64,000 nucleotides of DNA from Chloroflexota bacterium (GCA_016887485.1 CP069394.1:1674001-1738000); one strand, 5' to 3'. Positions 36,215 through 43,921 are shown, numbered from the stretch's first letter. Notes: a model not told the origin generated them from the letters alone. Numbers and translations: made by a program.

Positions 36215-36504
36215 TAAATAAAAACGCCCATCCTTCACCAAAGGACGGGGTTGACCGCGGTACCACCTTCATTAGCCGCACAGGCGCACTGCACGACCCA
36301 CTCATTGCCAACAGCTACAGCAATTGGCTGCCCGGGTAACGTCGGACGGGACGGCTCAGACTACGCACCTGCGGCTTCACCTGAGCGGCTCGAGAGGGAA
36401 CTTCGGTTGGGTTCAGCAGGGTGTGGGTCTCAGTCTTGCCCGCACCGCCCTGTCAACTTCCGCCAGCCTACTTTCCTCTGTCTTGGCCGATGACATATTT
36501 CAAT
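36215..36504 (-). promoter_or_regulatory. T-box riboswitch leader of pheS
   Basis: On the minus strand the leader contains the canonical T-box AAGGTGGTACCGCGG (36255-36269). It is followed by a terminator stem CCCGTCCTT / AAGGATGGG and a TTTTT run (36215-36250). About 230 bases upstream are structured, as expected for Stem I. A UUC (Phe) triplet at 36398-36400 lies in a plausible specifier region (GAAGTTCCC), though I did not fold it. Uncharged tRNA-Phe should favour antitermination and raise PheST expression. T-boxes are known in Chloroflexota. Confidence 0.9.
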
Positions 36505-36510
36505 GCATAT

Positions 36511-36539
36511 ATTATCACTAAAAATGAAGGGGGTGTCAA
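36511..36539 (-). promoter_or_regulatory. Promoter of the T-box-pheS operon
   Basis: On the minus strand TTGACA (36534-36539) and GATAAT (36511-36516) are separated by exactly 17 bases. Transcription would start near 36504, at the beginning of the T-box leader. Confidence 0.88.
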
Positions 36540-36571
36540 GGAAGGAAGCCAAAAGGAATCGGATACTATAA

Positions 36572-36613
36572 CCCCTACCTGCCTGCTGCGCTTTGTTTGC
36601 AGGCAGGTAGGGG
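36572..36613. repeat. 15-bp perfect hairpin, dispersed family
   Basis: CCCCTACCTGCCTGC (36572-36586) pairs perfectly with GCAGGCAGGTAGGGG (36599-36613) around a 12-base loop. The arm and loop resemble the hairpin at 19983-20008, so this is a dispersed repeat family. Confidence 0.8.
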
Positions 36614-36739
36614 GCGTACTCCCCAAAAAATAAACTACACCCTTGAAATTTACTACCACAATTGTCTAATATAGAAGAGTAGCACCTTATCACCCCATTC
36701 GGGTTATATAGTTAACTGTCCCAACAAGAAAAGGATGAA

Positions 36740-37858
36740 ATGATGCGTAAATCCGAGAAAATTGTTAGGGATCTCCTCCAAACTGCTGACATTCAAGCCA
36801 ATGGCGATCGACCCTGGGATATCCAGGTGCGCGATGACCGCCTCTATGACCAGATTTTGCGGGATGCTTCCCTGGGCCTCGGCGAAGCCTATATGGATGG
36901 CTGGTGGGATTGTCAGGCCATTGACCAATTCATTGACCGTGCCCTGCGGGCTGACCTGCGGACTGAAGTGGAGAAAAACCTTCGCCTGGTCTTCCAGGTG
37001 GCACGCGCCAAGCTGACCAACCGCCAGTCCCGCCAACGCGCCCATGTGGTCGGTGAACAGCATTATGACCTCGGTAATGACCTTTACAACGCCATGTTGG
37101 ATAAACGCCTGAACTACACCTGCGCCTATTGGCGCGATGCCGACAATCTGGATGACGCCCAGGAAGCCAAACTCGAGCTGGTCTGCCGCAAGATCGGGGC
37201 CCACCCCGGTATGCGAATCCTGGAGCTGGGCTGCGGCTGGGGCAGCTTCGCCAAATATGCCGCCGAAAAACATGGCTGCCAGGTCCTCGGCGTGACCATC
37301 TCCAAAGAGCAGGTCGCGCTTGGCAATGAACTCTGCGAGGGGCTGCCAGTGGAATTGCGGCTGCAGGATTACCGCGAGGTCACCGGGGAATTTGACGCCG
37401 TGATCTCGATTGGTGTCATGGAGCATGTCGGCTATAAGAATTACCCCACCTATATGGATGTGGTGGAGCGAACCCTTAAACCTGGCGGGGTCGCCTTCAT
37501 CCACACCATCGGCGGCAACCACAGCATTACTACCGGGGATCCCTGGACGGATAAATACATCTTTCCCAACGGTATGCTGCCCTCCATCACCCAGCTAGGT
37601 AGGGCGATGGAAGACCGTTTCGTGATGGAAGACTGGCACAATTTTGGCCCCTATTACGATCAGACCCTGATGGCCTGGCATGCCAACTTCAACGCTGCCT
37701 GGCCGGAGCTGAAAGAGAAATATGGCGAGCGCTTCCGGCGGATGTGGAATTATTACCTGCTCAGCAGCGCCGGCGGCTTCCGCTCCCGTTCAACGCAGCT
37801 TTGGCAGATCGTGATGACCCGCCCCGGCACCCCCCAACCCGACTGCCGGTTAGTCTGA
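36740..37858 (+). CDS. cfa: Cyclopropane-fatty-acyl-phospholipid synthase
   Basis: 372 residues (a second ATG at 36743 is equally possible; AAGGATG lies just upstream). It has the N-terminal lipid-binding domain and a SAM-dependent methyltransferase core with LELGCGWGSF (161-170), ISIGVMEHVGYKNY and the bicarbonate/active-site region IHTIGGNHS, as in E. coli Cfa. It adds a methylene group from S-adenosylmethionine across double bonds of membrane lipids. A reductase-like flavoprotein gene starts 8 bases after its stop, so the two are co-transcribed. Confidence 0.95.
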   Translation: MMRKSEKIVRDLLQTADIQANGDRPWDIQVRDDRLYDQILRDASLGLGEAYMDGWWDCQAIDQFIDRALRADLRTEVEKNLRLVFQVARAKLTNRQSRQRAHVVGEQHYDLGNDLYNAMLDKRLNYTCAYWRDADNLDDAQEAKLELVCRKIGAHPGMRILELGCGWGSFAKYAAEKHGCQVLGVTISKEQVALGNELCEGLPVELRLQDYREVTGEFDAVISIGVMEHVGYKNYPTYMDVVERTLKPGGVAFIHTIGGNHSITTGDPWTDKYIFPNGMLPSITQLGRAMEDRFVMEDWHNFGPYYDQTLMAWHANFNAAWPELKEKYGERFRRMWNYYLLSSAGGFRSRSTQLWQIVMTRPGTPQPDCRLV

Positions 37859-37866
37859 GGCAGCCT

Positions 37867-38817
37867 ATGATCCAAAAAGATGTGCTGATTGTGGGCGGCG
37901 GTCCGGCCGGATCGGCCTGTGCCCAGCGGCTCATCCGGCATGGGCTGGATGTGCTTATCCTGGATAAGGCCGATTTCCCCCGCCAGAAACCCTGTGCCGG
38001 CTGGGTCACGCCTTCTCTTTTCCGCTTGCTGGAGATATCGCCCGGTGACTATCCACTGGGCCTGACCCACTTCACCTCCTTTGAAATCTCCCTCAAGGGT
38101 CTCCATTTCCGCATGCGTACCGATCAGTATGCCATTCGCCGGCTGGAATTTGACAACTGGTTCCTGACCAGGTCTGGGGCGCCGGTCGTGAATCATCGGG
38201 TAGCTGAGATTGAACAGCGTGGGGAAAAATTCATAATTGATGGGCAATATGAATCGCGCTACCTGGTCGGGGCGGGTGGCACCCACTGCCCGGTCAAAGC
38301 GAAATTCTTTCCGATGGCGAAAGAAGACCGGGAAAATGGATTAATCCTCGCTAAAGAAGAGGAATTCTCCTATCCGGTCAACGACCCCCGCTGCCATCTT
38401 TGGTTTTTTGAAGATGGTTTGCCCGGCTATGCCTGGTTTGTACCCAAAACGGGCGGCTATATCAATGTTGGTATTGGCGGTGCGGCTGCTGGGCTGAAAA
38501 AGCGGGGAACAAGCCTCGATCAGCACTGGCAGCGCCTGATTTGCAAGCTTGCGGAGTTGAATTTGGTAAGAAACCACGATTTTCATCCCCTGGGTTACAG
38601 CTACTACCTGCGGCCGCGGAACCTCACCCCCCGCCAGGGCAACGTGCTGCTAATCGGCGATTCGCTGGGGCTGGCCACCCGTGACATGGGTGAGGGTATC
38701 GGCCCCGCCATTCAAAGCGGTATCCTGGCAGCCGATTCGATTGCCACAGGATCCACGTATTCTCCCAAAGCCATCCCGCGGTTCTCATTGCCCTCTCTCC
38801 TACGCCTTAGAAAATAA
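37867..38817 (+). CDS. Geranylgeranyl-reductase-family FAD-dependent oxidoreductase
   Basis: 316 residues from the ATG at 37867 (GAGG upstream). The longer frame runs back into cfa. FAD-binding GGGPAGSA (10-17), the family motif FPRQKPCAGWV (37-47) and a second FAD motif near LLIGDSLGLATRDMGEGIGPAI are all present. The family saturates isoprenoid chains of chlorophyll, menaquinone or archaeal lipids, and has relatives acting on other lipids. Tight coupling to cfa suggests a membrane-lipid substrate. The exact reaction is unknown. Confidence 0.85.
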   Translation: MIQKDVLIVGGGPAGSACAQRLIRHGLDVLILDKADFPRQKPCAGWVTPSLFRLLEISPGDYPLGLTHFTSFEISLKGLHFRMRTDQYAIRRLEFDNWFLTRSGAPVVNHRVAEIEQRGEKFIIDGQYESRYLVGAGGTHCPVKAKFFPMAKEDRENGLILAKEEEFSYPVNDPRCHLWFFEDGLPGYAWFVPKTGGYINVGIGGAAAGLKKRGTSLDQHWQRLICKLAELNLVRNHDFHPLGYSYYLRPRNLTPRQGNVLLIGDSLGLATRDMGEGIGPAIQSGILAADSIATGSTYSPKAIPRFSLPSLLRLRK

Positions 38818-38832
38818 TTCACATATCTTAAG

Positions 38833-39404
38833 CCTTCCCTCTGGGGGGGAAGGTGGCGCGCAGTGCCGGATGAGGGGGAAACACATCACCTCATCAGCGT
38901 GTGGCGCAGCAAGCTTCTCAACAAGGAGAAGCCTTAATTAGGACTCACAATAAATTTGCATCTGAATAATCTCATCGGGAAAATAGGGATTCAACTATCT
39001 TCTGCCTTCCCCCCGGGGGGAAGGTGGCACAAAGTGCCTGATAAGGGAAAAACCATGCCCCACCTCATCAGCCTGCTATGCAGCCAGCTTCTCCTCAAGG
39101 AGAAGCCTTAATTAGGACTGATAAAAATAGATACTCCTGAATAATCTCATTGGGGAAATAGGGATTCAACTATCTTCTGCCTTCCCCTCGGGGGGAAGGT
39201 GGCACAAAGTGCCGGATGAGGGGAAAAACCATGCCCCACCTCACCAGCCTGCTGTTCAGCCAGCTTCTCCTCAAGGAAAAGCCTTAATTAGGACTCACAA
39301 TAAATTTACATCTGAATAATCTCATCGGGAAAATAGGGATTCAACTATCTTCTGCCTTCCCCTCGGGGGGAAGGTGGCACAAAGTGCCGGATGAGGGGAA
39401 ACCC
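38833..39404. repeat. Tandem array of 172-175-bp repeats, 3.3 copies
   Basis: Units start at 38833, 39005, 39180 and 39355 (the last partial). Each opens with a hairpin CCTTCCCC...GGGGGGAAGG, followed by GTGCCGGATGAGGGG. A second hairpin CTTCTCCTCAAGGAGAAG follows, then TTAATTAGGACT and an AT-rich tail ending CAACTATCTTCTG. Copies differ by scattered substitutions. There are no unique spacers, so it is not a CRISPR array, and no ORF runs through it. Confidence 0.92.
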
Positions 39405-39418
39405 AATCCAACTTTCAA

Positions 39419-39461
39419 TTGACAATTCATAGGTATACGAATATACTATACCCCAGTATAG
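39419..39461 (+). promoter_or_regulatory. Promoter with overlapping CsoR/CstR-type operator
   Basis: TTGACA (39419-39424) and TATACT (39442-39447) are separated by 17 bases. An inverted repeat CTATAC-CCCA-GTATAG (39446-39461) overlaps the -10 and start site, and a further GGTATA/TATACC pair overlaps it. A CsoR-family repressor is encoded two genes downstream, so this is its likely operator. Confidence 0.75.
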
Positions 39462-39482
39462 CATTTGGAGGTGCTTTTATTA

Positions 39483-39692
39483 ATGCCCATTTATGAGTAT
39501 GCTTGCGAGGATTGTAGAGAAGAATTCGAGAAACTGATGCGCTTCTCCGATCCCAATATCAATTCACCTGAATGCCCTGGTTGCAAGTCAAACCAGACCC
39601 ACCGGCTCATCTCACGGGTTGCCGCTCATGGCACCAGCTCCGGAAGCGGATCTTCCGGTTCTTCCTGTGGCTCCTCCGGTGGCTTTTCCTGA
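39483..39692 (+). CDS. FmdB-family zinc-ribbon protein
   Basis: 69 residues from the ATG at 39483 (MPIYEYACEDC). Four cysteines in two pairs (CEDC and CPGC) form a zinc ribbon, followed by a Gly/Ser-rich tail. This is the FmdB/CxxC_CxxC_SSSS family of putative regulatory proteins, named from methylotroph operons; function is not established. GGAGGTG precedes the start. It is the first gene of a likely operon with a CsoR-family repressor and OsmC. Confidence 0.9.
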   Translation: MPIYEYACEDCREEFEKLMRFSDPNINSPECPGCKSNQTHRLISRVAAHGTSSGSGSSGSSCGSSGGFS

Positions 39693-39738
39693 GCAGGTTA
39701 GTCATTGGTCAGGCCGGCGGCCTGACGAAGGATTGTAA

Positions 39739-40026
39739 ATGATCATAAAAACTGAAAACCCAGAGGTCAAAGGGCAGATCCATAAACGGCTTTCCCGGAT
39801 TGAGGGTCAGCTGCGTGGCGTCCAGAAGATGATCGACGAGAATCGCGATTGCCGCGAGATCCTCCAGCAACTGATAGCCATCCGTTCAGCCGTGCAGTCG
39901 GCCAGCCTGAACTTCATGCAGGATGTTGCCAGTGATTGCCTGATGAACCCGACCGACCAAAACGACCCGGAGGCCCAACGGGCTCTGATGATGGATCTGG
40001 TCAAACTGCTGGGCAAAGTCTCATAG
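39739..40026 (+). CDS. CsoR/FrmR-family repressor, CstR-like
   Basis: 95 residues of the DUF156 all-helical repressor family (GQIHKRLSRIEGQLRGVQKMI). Aligned to copper-sensing CsoR by spacing, the two cysteines are kept (Cys38 and Cys67), but the copper-ligand histidine between them is Val63. A Cys-Cys pair without the histidine is the pattern of CstR, which senses persulfides, so a thiol or sulfur signal is more likely than copper. It lies between fmdB-like and osmC-like genes and probably binds the operator at 39446-39461. Confidence 0.88.
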   Translation: MIIKTENPEVKGQIHKRLSRIEGQLRGVQKMIDENRDCREILQQLIAIRSAVQSASLNFMQDVASDCLMNPTDQNDPEAQRALMMDLVKLLGKVS

Positions 40027-40050
40027 CGAAAACTTAAGGAGTAATCATAA

Positions 40051-40464
40051 ATGTCTGGTCAAACCACCCTGCGCTGGATTCCCGGCGGTAACCGTTTCGT
40101 TTCAACCGATTCCACCGGACATTCCGTCGTGATGTCCACCCCCAAAGAGAACAGCGGGATGAAACCCTCCGAGCTGATCCTATCCGCCCTGGCGGGCTGC
40201 GCCTCGGTGGATGTTGTGGATATCCTTGCCAAAAAGCGCACTCCCCTCTCCCACCTGGAAGTTCAGGTCACTGCTGAACAGGATGCCGACCCACCCTGGA
40301 CCTTCCGCAAGATCTACATCAAATTCCTGGTCAAAGGCGATGGGCTGACAGAGAAAAATGTGGAGCAGGCCATTGAGCTTTCGGAGGAGAAATATTGTTC
40401 CGTTGCCGCCACGCTGCGCGGTAAAGCCGAGATCATCACCAGCTTTGAGATTCTGGAAGATTAA
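40051..40464 (+). CDS. OsmC-family protein
   Basis: 137 residues. OsmC/YhfA-like fold with a catalytic-type cysteine in ALAGCASVDVVDIL (about 46-59) and a second in SEEKYCSVAATL (about 111-122), the pair used by OsmC and Ohr to reduce organic hydroperoxides or handle sulfane sulfur. It starts 24 bases after the repressor, with AAGGAG upstream, and is followed by a strong terminator, so it closes the operon. The context with a CstR-like repressor favours thiol or persulfide stress. Confidence 0.9.
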   Translation: MSGQTTLRWIPGGNRFVSTDSTGHSVVMSTPKENSGMKPSELILSALAGCASVDVVDILAKKRTPLSHLEVQVTAEQDADPPWTFRKIYIKFLVKGDGLTEKNVEQAIELSEEKYCSVAATLRGKAEIITSFEILED

Positions 40465-40485
40465 TCCCCGCTAATAAGAGAGACG

Positions 40486-40511
40486 AAAAGACGCCCAATT
40501 GGGCGTCTTTT
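40486..40511 (+). terminator. Intrinsic terminator of the fmdB-cstR-osmC operon
   Basis: Perfect 11-bp stem AAAAGACGCCC (40486-40496) with GGGCGTCTTTT (40501-40511) around AATT, ending in T residues. Confidence 0.93.
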
Positions 40512-40573
40512 GTTTCAGTAAACCGATGACTTTGAGCTTTTGTTAAGTTCTTATACTTAAATACTCAATTTCA

Positions 40574-40600
40574 GAGATTGCTTCGTTCCTCGGAATGACA
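40574..40600. repeat. REP-like half unit
   Basis: AGAGATTGCTTCGTTCC followed by GGAATGACA resembles the reverse unit of the dispersed REP-like family seen at 6588, 13419 and 31783, but without a facing partner. Confidence 0.6.
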
Positions 40601-40634
40601 AAAAGTAGGTCACGTGCGCTCCGCGGCACGTGAC
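40601..40634 (-). terminator. Probable terminator of the adenosine deaminase gene
   Basis: GTCACGTGC (40609-40617) pairs with GCACGTGAC (40626-40634). On the minus strand the stem is followed by CTACTTTTT, about 20 bases after the stop codon. Confidence 0.75.
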
Positions 40635-40654
40635 ACCAAAGAAACCACAATCTG

Positions 40655-41689
40655 CTATCCTAAATGAATCCCCGCCAGGCGCTCATTCTCCACCTCAAAC
40701 ATCGTCAATAAATCCTGCTGCTCCGCCTCCCCGAGCACGGAAGCCTTAATGCCATTCCGCACCATCTGTTGTAACTGCTCAAGGTCCATTCCCATCACCT
40801 CCACGGCGTTGAGATATTCCTGTGTCAGGGTTGTATTAAACATCGGCGGATCATCAGAATTCAACGTCACATTCAAGCCAAGGTCAAACATCCTGGGCAG
40901 CGGATGTTCTGCCAATGAAGGATAAACCTTTAGGCAGATATTGCTGGTCGGACAGACATCCAATGGTATCTGGCTCTCCAGGAGAATATCCACAAGCGCC
41001 GGGTCTTCCATAGCGCGCACGCCATGCTCCAGCCGCACGGGATGCACCCATTTCAGCGCGCCGCGTACCGATTCCGAGCCGACCGTCTCCCCGGCATGCG
41101 GCATAGCAGGCAGCCCGGCCTCAAAAGCCATCTCAAAGGCTGATTTGAATTTCTCCGGGGGATTGCCAATCTCCGGGCCACCCAATCCCAGCCCGCAAAC
41201 ACCCTGCCCCATCCCGCCAATCGCCCAACCGGCCACAATCTCACCTTGCTCCGGCGTGGTCTCCCGGGAGATGTCCATAATGAATTGGCAATGGACGCCA
41301 TGTTCACGTTCCGCCCAGCTCCGCGCCCGGTTGAGCGCATCCAGCTGCTCATCAAAGGGAATCCCGTTGGCCAAAAACTGGTTATAGGGCGAATAGATCA
41401 CCTCAGAATAACGCACATTTTGTTCCGCTTGCCCACTGAGGAATTCCCTGGCGATCAATTCGATATCTTCGGGGGTCTTCAGCGAGGCAGCGATCTTCAG
41501 ATAAACCTCGATGAAATGATTAAAATCGGTAAACTGGTACCAGCGCCGCAGTCCTTCCAGATCATGCGCAGGCAGTTCAATCTTATGCCGTCCAGCCAGC
41601 TTCAAAAAGGTTTCCGGCCGGATGGAACCCTCCAGATGGACGTGTAATTCGACCTTTGGCATTGCTTTAATATACGATTGAACTGTCAT
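40655..41689 (-). CDS. add: Adenosine deaminase
   Basis: 344 residues. Zinc and catalytic motifs of the adenosine/AMP deaminase family: HVHLEGS (17-23) with the first two His ligands, HAGET with the third His and the catalytic Glu region, and SLNSDDPPMF-like NSDDPPMF near the C terminus with the metal Asp. It converts adenosine to inosine in purine salvage, although some members act on adenine or other purines. GAGAGGTGC precedes the ATG, with a TATAAT about 35 bases upstream. Confidence 0.9.
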   Translation of the reverse strand: MTVQSYIKAMPKVELHVHLEGSIRPETFLKLAGRHKIELPAHDLEGLRRWYQFTDFNHFIEVYLKIAASLKTPEDIELIAREFLSGQAEQNVRYSEVIYSPYNQFLANGIPFDEQLDALNRARSWAEREHGVHCQFIMDISRETTPEQGEIVAGWAIGGMGQGVCGLGLGGPEIGNPPEKFKSAFEMAFEAGLPAMPHAGETVGSESVRGALKWVHPVRLEHGVRAMEDPALVDILLESQIPLDVCPTSNICLKVYPSLAEHPLPRMFDLGLNVTLNSDDPPMFNTTLTQEYLNAVEVMGMDLEQLQQMVRNGIKASVLGEAEQQDLLTMFEVENERLAGIHLG

Positions 41690-41815
41690 TCTGCACCTCT
41701 CAACATCAGTAATTGAATTTTCATTATAACCGCATCATTCAGTATCCATTCGCAGCCTTCTGCTGGGTATGATAGAGTCATAATATTGAGATATTTTAAC
41801 AATTTGACCGCCATC

Positions 41816-41844
41816 TTGACACCGAACGTATGTTCGTGTATTAT
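41816..41844 (+). promoter_or_regulatory. lexA promoter with SOS box
   Basis: TTGACA (41816-41821) and TATTAT (41839-41844) are 17 bases apart. The spacer holds CGAACGTATGTTCG (41823-41836), an exact match to the Gram-positive (DinR/Cheo-type) LexA box GAAC-N4-GTTC. LexA bound here would block its own promoter. Confidence 0.95.
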
Positions 41845-41894
41845 TAGAAATAATAATTAGCACAAATGAGCGGGTTTACTAAAAGGAGCCTGAC

Positions 41895-42590
41895 ATGATG
41901 GCACGTAAGAAAGCAGGTCTGGGAGAACGACATAAAAGGATCCTCAAATTCCTGGAAAGCTTCCAAAACGAAAACGGATTTCCCCCATCGATCCGCGAGA
42001 TCGGTGAAAACACCAATATCAGCTCCACTTCCGTCGTGAATTATTACCTCAATCAACTTGAGGAGATGAACTACATTGAACGGGAGAGCAATGTCTCCCG
42101 CGGGATTCGTCTGGTGCGCACTCTGGAAGGCAACCTGATTCAAGCTGCCCAGGCCATCTCAGATATGTTCCAGATTCCGGTTGTCGGACGGATCGTCGCC
42201 GGTGAGCCGGTTCCCGTCCCCACCTCCGATTTTAACTATTACGACCAGGAGACCGGGATCGAAATTGCACGCAGCCTCCTCCCACCACGCGAAAAAACCG
42301 CCGACCTCTTTGCTCTTGAAGTGCAGGGTGATTCCATGATTGATGCAATGGTCAATGACGGCGATATCGTCGTTATGCGCCCGGTAAACCGGGCTGACAA
42401 TGGCGAAATGGTCGCTGTTTGGCTGACGGATCGGGACGAGACAACTCTGAAGTACTTCTATCAGGAAAACGGTCGAGTGCGGCTGCAGCCTGCCAACCCA
42501 TTGATGGACCCCATCATCATTGACAACCCCGCCCAGGTCAAAGTTCAGGGCAAGGTCGTCCTGGTGATCCGACGACTCCAGGGCGGCTAA
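41895..42590 (+). CDS. lexA: LexA repressor
   Basis: 231 residues (ATG at 41895 or 41898; AAAGGAG upstream). An N-terminal winged helix (about 10-72, with PSIREIGENTNISSTSVVNYYL) precedes an S24 autoprotease domain. The self-cleavage site is Ala102-Gly103 in RIVAGEP, with the nucleophile Ser147 in QGDSMI and the base Lys186 in TLKYFY. On RecA activation it cleaves itself and releases SOS genes. It has its own SOS box and a strong terminator, so it is autoregulated and monocistronic. Confidence 0.97.
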   Translation: MMARKKAGLGERHKRILKFLESFQNENGFPPSIREIGENTNISSTSVVNYYLNQLEEMNYIERESNVSRGIRLVRTLEGNLIQAAQAISDMFQIPVVGRIVAGEPVPVPTSDFNYYDQETGIEIARSLLPPREKTADLFALEVQGDSMIDAMVNDGDIVVMRPVNRADNGEMVAVWLTDRDETTLKYFYQENGRVRLQPANPLMDPIIIDNPAQVKVQGKVVLVIRRLQGG

Positions 42591-42611
42591 ACTTCCCCCA
42601 ATAAAGCCCAA

Positions 42612-42645
42612 CCCCGGCCTTTCAAAGCGCCGGGGTTTTCTTTTA
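42612..42645 (+). terminator. Intrinsic terminator of lexA
   Basis: CCCCGGC (42612-42618) pairs with GCCGGGG (42629-42635), followed by TTTTCTTTTAT. Confidence 0.92.
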
Positions 42646-42649
42646 TGAA

Positions 42650-42679
42650 AAAACCCCTGTCTTTATGGACAGGGGTTTT
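42650..42679 (-). terminator. Intrinsic terminator after rplL
   Basis: Perfect 12-bp stem AAAACCCCTGTC (42650-42661) with GACAGGGGTTTT (42668-42679). On the minus strand a T run follows. It ends the ribosomal protein operon. Confidence 0.93.
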
Positions 42680-42701
42680 GTTCACTAAAACTGGGTACTT
42701 C

Positions 42702-43076
42702 TTATTTGAGTTCGACTTCTGCGCCAGCAGCTTCCAGTTTTTCCTTGGCGTCATTGGCAATATCTTTGCCAACAGCTTCGAGGATTTTGCTGTCTGCGGA
42801 TTCAGCCATATTCTTGGCATCAACCAGGCCCAGGTTGGTGAGCTGGCGAATAACCTTAATGGTTTCGATCTTCTTGGGGCCAGCGCTCTTGAGGATAACA
42901 TCAAATTCAGTCTTTTCCTCAACTTCTTCAGCGGCAGCAGCAGGTGCAGCAGCAACGGCGGCGACAGGAGCAGCGGCGGAAACGCCCCATTTTTCTTCCA
43001 ACAATTTAACCAGTTCAGCAGCTTCCAAAACGGTAAGCTCGCTCAATTGATCCATCAATTTTTCTAAATCAGCCAT
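42702..43076 (-). CDS. rplL: Ribosomal protein L7/L12
   Basis: 124 residues from the ATG at 43076 with AGGAGA upstream. N-terminal dimerisation domain ([29 protein letters not shown]), an Ala-rich hinge (about 37-52) and the conserved C-terminal domain ([24 protein letters not shown]...[25 protein letters not shown]). It forms the ribosomal stalk that recruits translation GTPases, anchored by L10, whose gene is directly upstream. Confidence 0.98.
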   Translation of the reverse strand: MADLEKLMDQLSELTVLEAAELVKLLEEKWGVSAAAPVAAVAAAPAAAAEEVEEKTEFDVILKSAGPKKIETIKVIRQLTNLGLVDAKNMAESADSKILEAVGKDIANDAKEKLEAAGAEVELK

Positions 43077-43153
43077 TTTCAATTCTCCTAAAAATGTGTA
43101 TTTTCTAATAATTTCAGCACATCTGTGCCGATGGTTTGTTTTGTCTAAAATTC

Positions 43154-43690
43154 TTAGGCAGCGCTACTAGCAGCCTGAGGTTCTTCAGAGTAGGCTTTGA
43201 CAACCGCAGCCATAGAACGTGCGGGTTCGGCCAGAGTGCGTACCAGTTTGGTGGCAGAAGCCATGATGGTGCCCAGCAAAATACCGCGCATAACGGGTTG
43301 GGATGGTAGATCGGCAAGTGCCTTCACCTGATCTGCAGTTAGCAGATTGTTATCCATATAGCCCATGCGCACATCAAAGGTATTAGCCTTTGTGAGCTCG
43401 TTGAGTGCTTTCGCAGCGGCAGGAGCCTCGCCAAAAGCGAAGCCAACCAAATTGTTTTGCTCCCAGAAATTCTCATCAAACTCGATGCCCATCTCATTCA
43501 TCACAAGACGGAACAGCCGGTTCTTGACGACATGGATCTCGCTATTGACATCACGCATCTTTGCGCGTGCATCATCAATCGCCGACATACCCATGTTCTG
43601 GTAGGAAACCACAAAAAATGCCGTGCTATTGTCCACCCACTCTTTATATTGAGCGACCATAGCTTCTTTTTCATTACGAGTAAACGCCAA
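43154..43690 (-). CDS. rplJ: Ribosomal protein L10
   Basis: About 178 residues. The likely start is TTG at 43690, 7 bases after GGAGG; a GTG at 43699 overlaps the ribosome site and is less likely. The N-terminal domain that binds 23S rRNA ([28 protein letters not shown]) is followed by a C-terminal helix that carries L7/L12 dimers. An unusually stable hairpin precedes the gene and may be part of the autoregulatory L10 leader. Confidence 0.96.
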   Translation of the reverse strand: MAFTRNEKEAMVAQYKEWVDNSTAFFVVSYQNMGMSAIDDARAKMRDVNSEIHVVKNRLFRLVMNEMGIEFDENFWEQNNLVGFAFGEAPAAAKALNELTKANTFDVRMGYMDNNLLTADQVKALADLPSQPVMRGILLGTIMASATKLVRTLAEPARSMAAVVKAYSEEPQAASSAA

Positions 43691-43921
43691 AGTGTTCACC
43701 TCCTTCCAGTTTTAGTGTTTTAATCGTCAAAGTCTTTGCCTCAATTTTCGCTGAGGCAAAGACTTTGGAACAAAATACCAACTGGTATCCGTTATTTCTG
43801 GTCTGCCTTCACCTCGGCGGGATATTAAGCTCCGGATGGAGCACCTGCTTTCTTCAGCGAAGAAATCTTCAGTATTGACTTTTCAGATTTGCATTACGGA
43901 TTATAGCACAATCCGTACAAC
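43691..43921 (-). promoter_or_regulatory. Candidate L10 leader with 16-bp hairpin
   Basis: The 230-base gap between rplA and rplJ holds a perfect 16-bp stem (43728-43743 with 43752-43767) close to the rplJ start. L10 or its complex with L12 usually represses this operon by binding such a leader. I could not verify the kink-turn consensus by eye. Confidence 0.5.

Noticed and set aside
36251-36493. Open frames across the T-box leader
   Set aside because: They overlap the T-box, its stem region and terminator, have no ribosome sites, and their translations look like no known protein.
38833-39404. Repeat array considered as a CRISPR locus
   Set aside because: Units are about 175 bases with no short direct repeats alternating with unique spacers, and no cas genes are present.
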